The notes beneath the pieces are model-generated. The model had not been told where the DNA came from and made no database searches. It saw only the letters and a program-made list of their open reading frames with translations. Shown piece by piece: positions 9,201 to 17,459 of a stretch of 54,599 nucleotides of DNA. The stretch is from Arcanobacterium sp. (GTDB taxonomy: Bacteria > Actinomycetota > Actinomycetes > Actinomycetales > Actinomycetaceae). A program made the position numbers and the translations under genes. The DNA is taken from contig JALELI010000092.1 in assembly GCA_022768785.1 (NCBI GenBank), positions 1 through 54,599 of the forward strand, given 5' to 3'. Numbering within the stretch: the stretch's first letter is position 1; each line of letters starts with the position of its first letter.

Positions 9201-10090
9201 CCGCGAGTTTCCAAACGTTGGCTCTCAGGGATCTCAGAAATCCCGATTCCCACCATCGCATCACCGATATTACGAGAAACATCGGTGATCACCGCCGCAT
9301 CGCGGAACTGCGCCGTAGCTTTCACAATCGCCGCAGCGCGCTTCACCGGATCGCCAGATTTGAAGATTCCAGATCCTACAAACACTCCCTCAGCGCCGAG
9401 CTGCATCACCAGCGCGGCATCTGCAGGAGTGGCCACGCCGCCAGCCACAAACAGCACCACAGGCAGTTTGCCAGTTTGCGCCACCTCTTTCACAAGCGGA
9501 TACGGCGCCTGCAGCTCTTTGGCAGCGGCGTAGAGCTCATCTTGATCCATCGAACTTAAACGGCGAATATCCGAATTGATTTCCCGAATATGCTTGACGG
9601 CGTGCGACACATCTCCGGTGCCAGCTTCTCCTTTAGAGCGGATCATTGCCGCACCTTCAGTGATCCGCCGTAAAGCCTCTGCGAGGTTGGTGGCACCGCA
9701 GACGAACGGCACATCGAACTTCCATTTATCAATGTGATTCTGATAATCCGCCGGGGTGAGCACTTCGGATTCATCGATATAATCCACTTTCAGCGCCTGC
9801 AACACCTGGGCCTCTACGAAGTGGCCAATACGGGCTTTCGCCATCACCGGAATCGACACCGCCGCTTTGATCGAATCAATGAGATCTGGATCGCTCATGC
9901 GCGCCACGCCCCCTTGGGCACGAATATCGGCGGGCACGCGCTCAAGCGCCATCACAGCCACAGCTCCCGCATCTTCAGCGATGCGCGCTTGCTCCGGTGT
10001 CACCACGTCCATGATCACGCCGCCCTTGAGCATCTCTGCTAATCCGCGCTTCACGCGAAATGGTGCTTCTGTGTGCAGATCTTCTGCCAT
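9194..10090 (-). CDS. pdxS: Pyridoxal 5'-phosphate synthase synthase subunit
   Basis: PdxS condenses ribose 5-phosphate, glyceraldehyde 3-phosphate and ammonia into PLP; it forms the (beta/alpha)8 dodecamer core. The 298 residues show the near-invariant family phrases [35 protein letters not shown] and [15 protein letters not shown], with the catalytic lysines, and [16 protein letters not shown] in the phosphate-binding region. AAAGGAAAAACTC precedes the ATG. It follows thrB by 113 bases and overlaps pdxT. The placement between thrB and rho is unusual: PLP is the cofactor of threonine synthase, whose gene thrC is absent here. Confidence 0.97.
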   Translation of the reverse strand: MAEDLHTEAPFRVKRGLAEMLKGGVIMDVVTPEQARIAEDAGAVAVMALERVPADIRAQGGVARMSDPDLIDSIKAAVSIPVMAKARIGHFVEAQVLQALKVDYIDESEVLTPADYQNHIDKWKFDVPFVCGATNLAEALRRITEGAAMIRSKGEAGTGDVSHAVKHIREINSDIRRLSSMDQDELYAAAKELQAPYPLVKEVAQTGKLPVVLFVAGGVATPADAALVMQLGAEGVFVGSGIFKSGDPVKRAAAIVKATAQFRDAAVITDVSRNIGDAMVGIGISEIPESQRLETRGW

Positions 10091-10203
10091 GAGTTTTTCC
10101 TTTCGAGCGGCGCTCGCAGCGCAGCTCTTACATGCGTTATTGTGCGGAGCTCAAACGAGCTCACATACTGAATGTAGCTGATTATGCCACCTCACGTGGC
10201 TCA

Positions 10204-11193
10204 CTATTGCTCTACGATATGAGCCCCCTGCACTTGGCGGGAATCAATCACCTGAAATCCTTGCCGCCCCACCGCTTGCGCGAGTGGAGAATCCACCTCA
10301 GCAAAGAGCAAAATCGAAGGGCCAGCGCCCGAAATCACCGCCGGCCAGTGGGCCTCACGCAACGCCTCCAACAGCGCCGCAGAGCGCGGCATCGCAGCTG
10401 CCCGATAGCTCTGATGTAAGCGATCTTCTGTGGCTTCAAAGAGCAAATCTGGCCGGTGTTCCAACGCATGCACCAGCAAACCGGCCCGCGCCGCTTGGAA
10501 CACCGCATCTGTGTGCGGCACCGCCTGCGGAAGTGCCGCACGCGCTTCACTCGTGGGCAAAATTTCCGCCGGCACTAACAGCGTGGTGTGCACCTGCGGC
10601 GACACCGCGAGCTGCACTGTATGCACGCTTGGGGCTGCGGAGCCTCTCAGCATATTGCCCTCACCAGCAAGCGCAGCAGTTCGCTCCGAGCCCGCTCCCA
10701 CCTGGCCCTCTCGCGATACTGTGCTGGATTCTTGCCAAGAGAGCGTGGCCCCGCCAAAAATACACGGCGCAGCATTATCTGGGTGCCCCTCATACTCCGT
10801 GGCGAGAGAGAGCACTGTGTTACGCGTGAAGCCGCTCGCATCTCCCCCCACGAGTTCGCGCACTAGCATGAGCCCAGCCACGATTGCCGCTGCAGACGAG
10901 CCCAAACCTTTCCCCTGCTGAATTGAGTTGCGGCATACGAGCTCAATACCAGTTTGCGGCACGCCATAGCGTTCCATCGTCTGTTGCATCACTGTGACGA
11001 TCAAATGCGAGCTATCGTGCGGGAGCTCTTTTGCTCCTTCACCGAGGATAGTCACTCGCGTGGCCCCGGTGGTGAGAGTGGCGGAAACGTCGTCCCACAC
11101 GTCGTGCGCCATACCAATGGCATCAAATCCAGGGCCACAATTCCCTGAGGTGGCGGGCACTCGCACTCGTGCATGCTCTTTCACTATCCGCAT
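10204..11193 (-). CDS. thrB: Homoserine kinase
   Basis: GHMP-family kinase that phosphorylates L-homoserine with ATP, the step before threonine synthase. Motifs are RVPATSGNCGPGFDAIGMA (residues 11-29), the ATP loop QQGKGLGSSAAAIVAGL (92-108) and the C-terminal ISGAGPSILLFAE. AAGGAG lies seven bases before the ATG. It begins 14 bases after hom, so the two form an operon. Residues of about 155-189 (10627-10731) are an Ser/Gly/Ala-rich insertion (SREGQVGAGSERTAALAGEG) between two core strands that are normally joined by a short turn. Downstream comes pdxS rather than the usual rho. Confidence 0.94.
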   Translation of the reverse strand: MRIVKEHARVRVPATSGNCGPGFDAIGMAHDVWDDVSATLTTGATRVTILGEGAKELPHDSSHLIVTVMQQTMERYGVPQTGIELVCRNSIQQGKGLGSSAAAIVAGLMLVRELVGGDASGFTRNTVLSLATEYEGHPDNAAPCIFGGATLSWQESSTVSREGQVGAGSERTAALAGEGNMLRGSAAPSVHTVQLAVSPQVHTTLLVPAEILPTSEARAALPQAVPHTDAVFQAARAGLLVHALEHRPDLLFEATEDRLHQSYRAAAMPRSAALLEALREAHWPAVISGAGPSILLFAEVDSPLAQAVGRQGFQVIDSRQVQGAHIVEQ

Positions 11194-11207
11194 GTGCCAG
11201 CTCCTTA

Positions 11208-12575
11208 TTAATCTTCTTCCACACGCAATACGTTCACCACGCGCCGCACACCCGGGGTGGAACTGAGAGCGTTCACCACACCACGCATATTTTTGTGCAA
11301 CGAATTGTGAGTGATCACTGTGAGGTACGCCAGTTTTTCACCATCTGCTTTTTCACCATCTGCCACACCGCCATCGGCATCGCGCACCGCTGCCACTTCG
11401 GCTGCGTTGAGCGGGCGCTGGCGAATCGAAGAGATCGACACATCGTTATCCGCAAATACTCGCGTGATCGCGGAAAGCACACCGATGCTATCACCTACCA
11501 GTACCTTGATGTAGAACTGCAGTGTGGCTTGATCTGATTCAATCACGGGTAGCTGCGCAATCACCAACTCGCGAGGCGCTTGCCCGCCCACCACTTTCTT
11601 AGCTGCGGCAGCCACCACATCGCTGAGCACCGCACTCGCTGTGGGAGCTCCGCCAGCGCCGCGCCCATAGAACATCAGGCGATCTGCCGACACCGCATCA
11701 ATCACCACGGCGTTAAACGAGCCACGCACACTCGCAAGCGGATTTTCCGCCCCCACTAGGCTCGGCGTCACCACTAAAGAGATGCCGTTGGCGTGGCGGC
11801 GCGCTGAGGCAATTAGCTTAATCACGTATCCCGCTCGCTGAGCTGAGGCAATATCGTCTGCCGTGATCGAACGAATCCCCTGCACGTGCACATCGGAGAT
11901 ATTCACTCGCGTGTGGAATGCCAGTGAAGCGAGAATTGCAATTTTAGCCGCCGCGTCGAACCCATCCACATCGGCGCTGGGGTCTGCCTCTGCGTATCCC
12001 AAATCCTGCGCAATGGCGAGCGCTTCTTCAAAGCTCAGCCCTTTAGTGCTCATCTCATCGAGAATGAAATTCGTGGTGCCATTGAGGATTCCCGTTACGG
12101 CGTTTACTTGATCTCCAGCTAATGATTCCCGCAGGCCATACACCACTGGCACGGCTCCTGCCACAGCCGCCTCATAGTAGAGATCTACATCGTGAGCTGC
12201 AGCTAGCTCATAGAGCTCCGGCCCGTGCGTGGCGAGCAACGCTTTATTACCAGTGACGACGCTCGTGCCGCTCTCAAGGGCGTAGCGCACGAGCGCGAGG
12301 GGCACATCGATGCCCCCAATCAGTTCAATCACAATATCCGCTTGAGCGATGAGCGCTTGTGCATCATCAGTGAGGAGATCACGATCAATGGCCGGATCCC
12401 GCGGCGCATCGAGATGCCGCACCGCAATCCCTACAAGCTGCAGATTCGCCCCCGCCCGAGCGGAGAGCACATCGTGCTGCTCGTTGAGCAACCGTGCCAC
12501 CTGAGTGCCCACCGTGCCGGCACCGAGTAGCGCTATTTTCACGGTCTTTTCATATTTCATTTCCAGAGCGGCCAT
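11208..12575 (-). CDS. hom: Homoserine dehydrogenase
   Basis: NAD(P)-dependent reduction of aspartate semialdehyde to homoserine, feeding threonine and methionine. The order is a Rossmann domain (IALLGAGTVGTQVARLL, about 13-29), the catalytic domain (LNGTTNFILDEM and EADPSADVDGFDAAAK) and a C-terminal ACT domain (YIKVLVGDSIGVLSAITRVFADNDVSISSIRQ) that normally senses threonine. Inside the ACT domain, about residues 391-414 form an extra loop ending in VADGEKADGEK, produced by a perfect 15-bp DNA tandem duplication at 11334-11363. ATG at 12575 follows GTGAGGCT; a second ATG five codons later is possible. A TAAAAT hexamer at 12625-12620 (minus strand) may be part of its promoter. Confidence 0.95.
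   Translation of the reverse strand: MAALEMKYEKTVKIALLGAGTVGTQVARLLNEQHDVLSARAGANLQLVGIAVRHLDAPRDPAIDRDLLTDDAQALIAQADIVIELIGGIDVPLALVRYALESGTSVVTGNKALLATHGPELYELAAAHDVDLYYEAAVAGAVPVVYGLRESLAGDQVNAVTGILNGTTNFILDEMSTKGLSFEEALAIAQDLGYAEADPSADVDGFDAAAKIAILASLAFHTRVNISDVHVQGIRSITADDIASAQRAGYVIKLIASARRHANGISLVVTPSLVGAENPLASVRGSFNAVVIDAVSADRLMFYGRGAGGAPTASAVLSDVVAAAAKKVVGGQAPRELVIAQLPVIESDQATLQFYIKVLVGDSIGVLSAITRVFADNDVSISSIRQRPLNAAEVAAVRDADGGVADGEKADGEKLAYLTVITHNSLHKNMRGVVNALSSTPGVRRVVNVLRVEED
11334..11363 (+). repeat. 15-bp tandem duplication inside hom
   Basis: The unit TTTTTCACCATCTGC occurs twice without a gap (11334-11348 and 11349-11363). On the coding strand it encodes the repeated ADGEK in the ACT-domain loop of homoserine dehydrogenase. 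A multiple of three keeps the frame open. Confidence 0.9.
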
Positions 12576-12669
12576 AGCCTCACATTTCCTTCACGCTTCT
12601 CAACGAGCTTCCCGTGCCAATTTTAGATAGTTCATCGAAGTAGTGGTACTACATATCACAGCCATAATG

Positions 12670-12706
12670 ATGAAAACTGTGGAGGGCGTTATTCAACGCC
12701 CTCCAC
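12670..12706 (-). terminator. Rho-independent terminator of the dnaK operon
   Basis: A perfect 12-base-pair stem (12679-12690 with 12695-12706) with a four-base loop lies 46 bases after the hspR stop. On the minus strand it is followed by AGTTTTCATCATTAT. It ends the dnaK-grpE-dnaJ-hspR unit before the hom promoter region. Confidence 0.88.
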
Positions 12707-12752
12707 GGCTTCCACCGCGCACCGTGGTGCACGCACACCCGCCACTGCGGCG

Positions 12753-13268
12753 CTATTCTATCTGCTGGGGAAAGAGGGTTACGGCGCGCGGCCGCCACAG
12801 CACCATATCGCGGCTCTCCACAGTGCTCGCGCTGGCTCGCAACGCTTGACGCAGCATTTCTACCCCCTGCGCCATCGTCACAAATCCGTTTGAATCAGCA
12901 GCAAACACCCGATGCTCTAGCGACTCTTTATGCTCTAGCTGATCGCGCATATCGTTGCCGAGCTCCCGCAGCCGCGCAAGCCGCTTGGCAAGCTGATTGT
13001 TCTTTTCGCGCAGCTGCTCCACCTGATCTTGCAGCTGGAGAATTCGCGCAATCCCAGCGAGGCTGATGCCCTCATCTTGGCTCATGCGCTGAATCTCGAT
13101 AAGGCGCTCCACATCTACCAGCGAATAGCGCCGGCCACCACCCCGCGTGCGGCTCGCCACCACCAAACCAAGGCGATCGTATTGGCGCACCGTCTGCGGG
13201 TGCATTCCGGCGAGCTCAGCCGCCACACTCACCGTCAAGATCGGGGCATCTCGCTGCACTTTTGCCAT
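12753..13268 (-). CDS. hspR: Heat shock repressor HspR (MerR family)
   Basis: HspR is the actinobacterial MerR-type repressor that binds HAIR operators, with DnaK acting as co-repressor, and switches off dnaK and related genes. The 171-residue protein has the MerR winged helix near the N-terminus (VSVAAELAGMHPQTVRQYDRLGLV, GGGRRYSLVDVERLIEIQ), then a leucine-rich coiled coil (LQDQVEQLREKNNQLAKRLARL) and a C-terminal tail that is longer than usual. It is the last gene of the dnaK operon, 39 bases after dnaJ, and a HAIR site lies upstream of dnaK, so the operon is expected to be autoregulated. Confidence 0.95.
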   Translation of the reverse strand: MAKVQRDAPILTVSVAAELAGMHPQTVRQYDRLGLVVASRTRGGGRRYSLVDVERLIEIQRMSQDEGISLAGIARILQLQDQVEQLREKNNQLAKRLARLRELGNDMRDQLEHKESLEHRVFAADSNGFVTMAQGVEMLRQALRASASTVESRDMVLWRPRAVTLFPQQIE

Positions 13269-13307
13269 TGCTCTACACCCTCTCGTTCACACGTTATGCC
13301 GACACCA

Positions 13308-14354
13308 TTACACCCGCGCCATCTCACGGAATTCCGCCCGTGGATCCGCGCCGTGAGAAGCCTCTCGGAAAGCCTCCACCGCAGCGCGGCTCGTCTCCGA
13401 GAGCTGCTTCGGCACCACCACTTTCACGCGCACAAACAGGTTACCTGCTCCCGCCCGGGCAGAAGCAATGCCTTTGCCTTTCACACGCAGTAGTTTATCG
13501 GTGTTAGAACCAGCCGGAATCTTCACTTTCACCACATCGCCGTGCAGCGTGGGCACCTCAATAGTGGCTCCCAGAGCCGCTTCATCGAAGCTCACTGGCA
13601 CATTCACGTATACGTCTTTACCTTTGAGCTCATACACCGGATGCGGCTCCACATGCACCGTGATCAGAATGTCTCCCGGTTCACCGCCATTAGCGCCAGC
13701 TCCTCCTTTGCCAGCGATGCGAATCTTCTGGCCGTCTGTCACACCTGCCGGAATCTTCGCCGTCACCTTACGCCCGTTTCCAGAATTCACTTTCACAGTG
13801 GCTCCAGAGACGGCGTCGCGCAGCGGGAGCGAGATGCTCGCCGTCACATCTTTACCCCGCTGTGGCCGATGTAAGAAACTGCCGAACCCGCCAGCGCCGC
13901 TAGCTCCAGCGGCACCGTACCCTCCAGTTGAGTTGCGCGTAGGGGCTGCCCCTCCAAACATCTGGGAGAGAATGTCGTCTAAGCCAGGGCTTCCTGCCCC
14001 ACCAAAACTCGTACCGTTCGTGGAAAAACGAACATTGCCATTCCCACCGTTAAACATGGAGAAGATGTCGTCAAATCCGCCGCCACCCGGGCCGCCCGCC
14101 GAGAAGCGAGCACCTCCTGCACCCATTGCGCGGATCGCATCGTATTGTTTGCGATCCTCTTCGTTGCTGAGCACCTGATAGGCTTCGGAAATCTCTTTAA
14201 ATTTTTCTTCCGCAGCTTTATCTCCTGGATTCTGATCCGGGTGATAGGTGCGGGCAAGCTTCCGATAAGCTTTCTTAATCTCGTCTTGGGTGGCAGATTT
14301 CTGCACCCCTAACGACGCATAAAAATCCTTTTCAAGCCAGTCTTGACTAGCCAT
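13308..14354 (-). CDS. dnaJ: Chaperone DnaJ (DnaJ1 type, no zinc fingers)
   Basis: J-domain co-chaperone that stimulates DnaK ATPase and hands over substrates. The J domain occupies about residues 8-72, with the HPD motif in [20 protein letters not shown]. It is followed by a Gly-rich linker (about 80-150) and two beta-barrel C-terminal substrate domains. The four CxxCxGxG zinc repeats of classical DnaJ are absent, so it is closer to the CbpA-like group often found in actinobacterial dnaK operons. The ATG at 14354 is chosen because AAGGAGG lies eight bases upstream; a GTG three codons earlier is too close to that site. A hairpin and 159 bases separate it from grpE. Confidence 0.95.
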   Translation of the reverse strand: MASQDWLEKDFYASLGVQKSATQDEIKKAYRKLARTYHPDQNPGDKAAEEKFKEISEAYQVLSNEEDRKQYDAIRAMGAGGARFSAGGPGGGGFDDIFSMFNGGNGNVRFSTNGTSFGGAGSPGLDDILSQMFGGAAPTRNSTGGYGAAGASGAGGFGSFLHRPQRGKDVTASISLPLRDAVSGATVKVNSGNGRKVTAKIPAGVTDGQKIRIAGKGGAGANGGEPGDILITVHVEPHPVYELKGKDVYVNVPVSFDEAALGATIEVPTLHGDVVKVKIPAGSNTDKLLRVKGKGIASARAGAGNLFVRVKVVVPKQLSETSRAAVEAFREASHGADPRAEFREMARV

Positions 14355-14453
14355 CAGTGCCACCTCCTTCTTTCATACTGAGCAATGCATCGCCACAGCC
14401 CGCTAGCCAGCCACGCCGTAAGCCCCAGCGGGCGGCACAGTTTCTGCGCCAAA

Positions 14454-14480
14454 CCCTAGTGGCCACAGCGGCGCTTAGGG
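14454..14480 (-). other. Intercistronic hairpin between grpE and dnaJ
   Basis: CCCTA (14454-14458) and TAGGG (14476-14480) enclose a partly self-complementary GC-rich loop, and the pairing extends weakly outward. There is only a TTT after it on the minus strand. It lies in the 159-base gap between grpE and dnaJ and could attenuate or process the operon message. This is inference. Confidence 0.35.
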
Positions 14481-14513
14481 CTTGCTACAGCGGCCGCAGC
14501 ATGCACCGCCCTC

Positions 14514-15170
14514 TTACTCTGGGCTCACCACGCCCACTCGCGCCGGGCGCAGCACTTTTTCACCCGCGCGATATCCGGGCTGCATAATGATATTCACTTG
14601 TTCAAATTCCACATCTGGGCTGGTGGAATGTAGCAGCGCTTCATGCACTGCTGGATCGAAAGCATCGCCTTCAGCCCCGAAACGTTCCATCTGAAAATTC
14701 GTGGCTAAGGTGTTTTCCAGTTCTTCCACCACTTTGCCAGCAGGGCCTTCCAGCTCCGCATGCTCCCGAGCTAGATGGGCATTATCGAGCACCGGAATCA
14801 ACCCTTCCAGCACTTTCGCCTTGCCCAGTTCAAACTGTTGCAGCGCATCAGCCTTTGCGCGCTTCACATAGCCGTTGTATTCCTGCTGCAGATTGTAAAG
14901 ATCTGCAGTGCGCCGAGCCAGCTGCTCTTCGAGCTCTGCCACTTTCAAGAGAGTTTGATCGAGCTCACTCAGCTCTGGAGCCTCAGCCTGAGAATTTTCA
15001 ACCGGTGCCGAAGCAGTTTCCAGCTGCTCAGTATCTTCCTGATTTTCCTGAACGGCCGCAGCTTCCGAATCCGGTGCAGTTTCCGCGGCGCCAGCACCAT
15101 TAGAGCCCTGCTCTCCTTGAGTTCGCTCCGGATCTGCCGGCCCGCGCGCAGCATAATCTTCTTCTGCCAT
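14514..15170 (-). CDS. grpE: Nucleotide exchange factor GrpE
   Basis: GrpE releases ADP from DnaK and resets the chaperone cycle. The 218 residues comprise an acidic disordered N-terminus (about 1-75, rich in Glu/Ala/Gln), a long coiled-coil helix (LLKVAELEEQLARRTADLYNLQQEYNGY, given here as family-typical), and the C-terminal beta domain (FGAEGDAFDPAVHEALLHS ... GYRAGEKVLRPARVGV). I chose ATG at 15170 because GAGGAAG stands just upstream; the frame stays open ten codons further, to 15200, within a hairpin region. It is 96 bases after dnaK. Confidence 0.94.
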   Translation of the reverse strand: MAEEDYAARGPADPERTQGEQGSNGAGAAETAPDSEAAAVQENQEDTEQLETASAPVENSQAEAPELSELDQTLLKVAELEEQLARRTADLYNLQQEYNGYVKRAKADALQQFELGKAKVLEGLIPVLDNAHLAREHAELEGPAGKVVEELENTLATNFQMERFGAEGDAFDPAVHEALLHSTSPDVEFEQVNIIMQPGYRAGEKVLRPARVGVVSPE

Positions 15171-15200
15171 CGTGCTTCCTCTCACATGAACTACTAGCAT

Positions 15201-15258
15201 GAGCAGCCGCCCCTAGCCCCTTCCCACACATGAGAAGAGCTCCTAGGCGCGGCTGCTC
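15201..15258 (-). other. Long intercistronic hairpin between dnaK and grpE
   Basis: Ten-base arms GAGCAGCCGC (15201-15210) and GCGGCTGCTC (15249-15258) pair perfectly, and CCTAG/CTAGG extends the stem by five pairs after a single mismatch. The loop is about 26 bases. No U tract follows on the minus strand. It begins nine bases after the dnaK stop, so it probably protects or cleaves the dnaK message rather than acting as a strong terminator. Confidence 0.7.
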
Positions 15259-15266
15259 ACAATGCG

Positions 15267-17150
15267 TCACTTAGCGTCGTCGTCATCTACGATTTCGGCG
15301 TCCACCACATCGTCGTCAGCCGGCTTTCCAGCGCCACCTGCCTTGGCGGCATCTGTCCACCCCTCAGCGCCGGGAGCACCCGCACCAGCCTGCTGAGCCT
15401 GGGCGTAGAGTGCCTCACCGATCTTCTGAGCTTTGGTGTTCAGCTCTTCTTGAGCGGCCTTAATCGCTTCGATATCGTCGCCCTCGAGCGCCTTGCGGAG
15501 TTTCTCGTTGGCGTCTTTCACCTCAGTGGAGACGGCGTCATCGAGCTTATCAGCGTTGTCTTTCAGGAGTTTCTCGATCGAATACACCTGCTGTTCTGCT
15601 GTGTTGCGCACATCAGCTTCCTCTTTGCGCTTCTCGTCTTCCGCAGCGTGCGCTTCAGCCTCAGCCACCATGCGGTCGATATCCTCTTTCGAGAGCGCCG
15701 AGCCACCTGTGATCGTGATGCTCTGCTCTTTCCCAGTGCCGCGATCCTTGGCGCTCACATGCACAATGCCGTTGGCGTCAATATCGAACGTCACCTCGAT
15801 CTGCGGCATGCCGCGCGGAGCTGGCGCAATCCCAGTGAGTTCAAACGTGCCCAGCAGCTTGTTGTCGCGGGCGAACGACCGCTCGCCTTGATACACCTGG
15901 ATCAGCACACTTGGCTGATTGTCTTCAGCCGTGGAGAACACCTCGGAACGCTTGGTGGGGATAGCGGTGTTGCGCTCGATGAGCTTCGTCATCACGCCGC
16001 CTTTAGTTTCAATGCCAAGGCTCAACGGGGTGACGTCGATCAGCAACACATCTTTGCGGTCTCCTGTGATCACACCAGCTTGCAGCGCAGCCCCAACAGC
16101 CACCACTTCATCTGGGTTCACGCCCTTGTTGGGCTCCCGGCCACCGGTGAGTTCTTTCACCACATCGGTTACAGCTGGCATACGAGTGGAACCACCCACC
16201 AGCACCACGTGGTCGATTTCGCTCACTTTGATGCCGGCGTCTGCAATCACCTGCTGGAACGGTGCTTTCGTGCGCTCGAGCAGATCTTTAGTTAGCTGCT
16301 CGAAGTGGGCGCGCGTGAGCGTTTCGTCCAGGTGAATTGGGCCGTTTTCGGTCATCGAGAGATACTGCAGTGAGATGTTTGTGGAGCTGGCGGAGCTGAG
16401 CTCTTTCTTAGCCTGCTCAGCAGCTTCCTTCAAACGCTGCAGCGCCACTTTATCCTTGCTCAGATCCACGCCATAGCCATTCTTCACCTGCTCTACAAGC
16501 CAGTTCACAATGCGCTGATCCCAGTCGTCGCCGCCCAGCTTGTTGTCGCCACTGGTGGCGCGCACCTGAATTGTGGAGAAGCCGTCGTCATCTTTGCCCA
16601 CCTCTAGGAGCGACACATCAAATGTGCCACCACCGAGATCGAATACGAGAATCAGTTCGTCTTCTTTACCCTTTTCAAGGCCATACGCCAAGGCTGCGGC
16701 CGTTGGCTCGTTCACGATACGCTGCACATTGAGGCCCGCGATCTGGCCAGCGTCTTTTGTGGCCTGGCGTTGGGCATCGTTGAAGTATGCCGGCACCGTA
16801 ATCACGGCGTCAGTCACTGACTCCCCGAGATACGCCTCGGCGTCTTTCTTCAGCTTTTGCAAAATAAAAGCCGAAATCTGCTGAGCATTGTAGCTCTTGT
16901 CGTCAATCTGAACTTTCCACGAGCTATCACCCATATGGCGCTTCACCGATGAGATCGTGCGCTCCACGTTCGTCACGGCTTGGCGCTTGGCAATTTCGCC
17001 CACCAGCACTTCACCCGTCTTAGAGAAGCCCACCACCGATGGGGTGGTGCGAGCGCCCTCTGCATTGGCGATCACCGTGGGCTCTCCGCCCTCCAGAACG
17101 GTTACAACCGAGTTTGTGGTGCCGAGGTCAATTCCAACTGCACGTGCCAT
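15267..17150 (-). CDS. dnaK: Molecular chaperone DnaK (Hsp70)
   Basis: The 627-residue Hsp70 has an N-terminal actin-like ATPase domain beginning [13 protein letters not shown], with phosphate loops [12 protein letters not shown] and [14 protein letters not shown] conserved linker ([19 protein letters not shown]) leads to the substrate-binding beta domain, and a helical lid ends in an acidic tail ([13 protein letters not shown]). GAAGGAGACAATA precedes the ATG. It is the first gene of dnaK-grpE-dnaJ-hspR. An HspR operator lies 134 bases upstream, so heat-shock control by HspR is expected. Length and motifs are standard for Actinobacteria. Confidence 0.98.
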   Translation of the reverse strand: MARAVGIDLGTTNSVVTVLEGGEPTVIANAEGARTTPSVVGFSKTGEVLVGEIAKRQAVTNVERTISSVKRHMGDSSWKVQIDDKSYNAQQISAFILQKLKKDAEAYLGESVTDAVITVPAYFNDAQRQATKDAGQIAGLNVQRIVNEPTAAALAYGLEKGKEDELILVFDLGGGTFDVSLLEVGKDDDGFSTIQVRATSGDNKLGGDDWDQRIVNWLVEQVKNGYGVDLSKDKVALQRLKEAAEQAKKELSSASSTNISLQYLSMTENGPIHLDETLTRAHFEQLTKDLLERTKAPFQQVIADAGIKVSEIDHVVLVGGSTRMPAVTDVVKELTGGREPNKGVNPDEVVAVGAALQAGVITGDRKDVLLIDVTPLSLGIETKGGVMTKLIERNTAIPTKRSEVFSTAEDNQPSVLIQVYQGERSFARDNKLLGTFELTGIAPAPRGMPQIEVTFDIDANGIVHVSAKDRGTGKEQSITITGGSALSKEDIDRMVAEAEAHAAEDEKRKEEADVRNTAEQQVYSIEKLLKDNADKLDDAVSTEVKDANEKLRKALEGDDIEAIKAAQEELNTKAQKIGEALYAQAQQAGAGAPGAEGWTDAAKAGGAGKPADDDVVDAEIVDDDDAK

Positions 17151-17283
17151 TATTGTCTCCTTCTGCAGCTGCGCTCGCCGCCAGCAGGGTTACACTCTGA
17201 GGCAGTGGGCTCGCCGCTCTAATAAGTCCTACATCTCAAGTATGCACCGCGAGCCGAACTTTCGTCCAACTCGCTCGCCATTT

Positions 17284-17304
17284 CTTGAGCCTATATCACT
17301 CAAC
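17284..17304. promoter_or_regulatory. HAIR element (HspR operator) upstream of dnaK
   Basis: CTTGAGC-N7-ACTCAAC matches the known HspR inverted repeat CTTGAGT-N7-ACTCAAG at 12 of 14 positions with the exact seven-base spacer. It lies 134 bases before the dnaK ATG. A second half-site-like CTTGAGA occurs on the minus strand nearer the gene (about 17234-17240). The exact promoter hexamers are not clear. Confidence 0.85.
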
Positions 17305-17360
17305 TTTCACCACCGGCGAATTATTCCCACCGTACCGCACACCCAGATCTCGAACGCACC

Positions 17361-17407
17361 TAACACAAGTGTGGGAGCGCCGGCAGATCTGCACAGCACT
17401 CCCACAC
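17361..17407 (-). terminator. Probable terminator after ldh
   Basis: GTGTGGGAG (17369-17377) pairs perfectly with CTCCCACAC (17399-17407). The interior is also largely complementary, around GCAGATCTGC, giving a long imperfect stem. On the minus strand it is followed by TTGTGTTA, a weak U tract, 53 bases after the ldh stop. Confidence 0.6.
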
Positions 17408-17459
17408 CGCTCTTCTGGCCTGCGCATCACACCTGCGCACCGAATAGCTACCTCACGAA

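Noticed and set aside
10284-10829. Plus-strand open frame of 181 codons within thrB
   Set aside because: Pro/Ala-rich shadow frame of a confirmed gene without any start signal.
15450-16295. A 281-codon plus-strand open frame inside dnaK
   Set aside because: Antisense frame of a highly conserved gene; long antisense frames in dnaK are a known artefact of its codon use.
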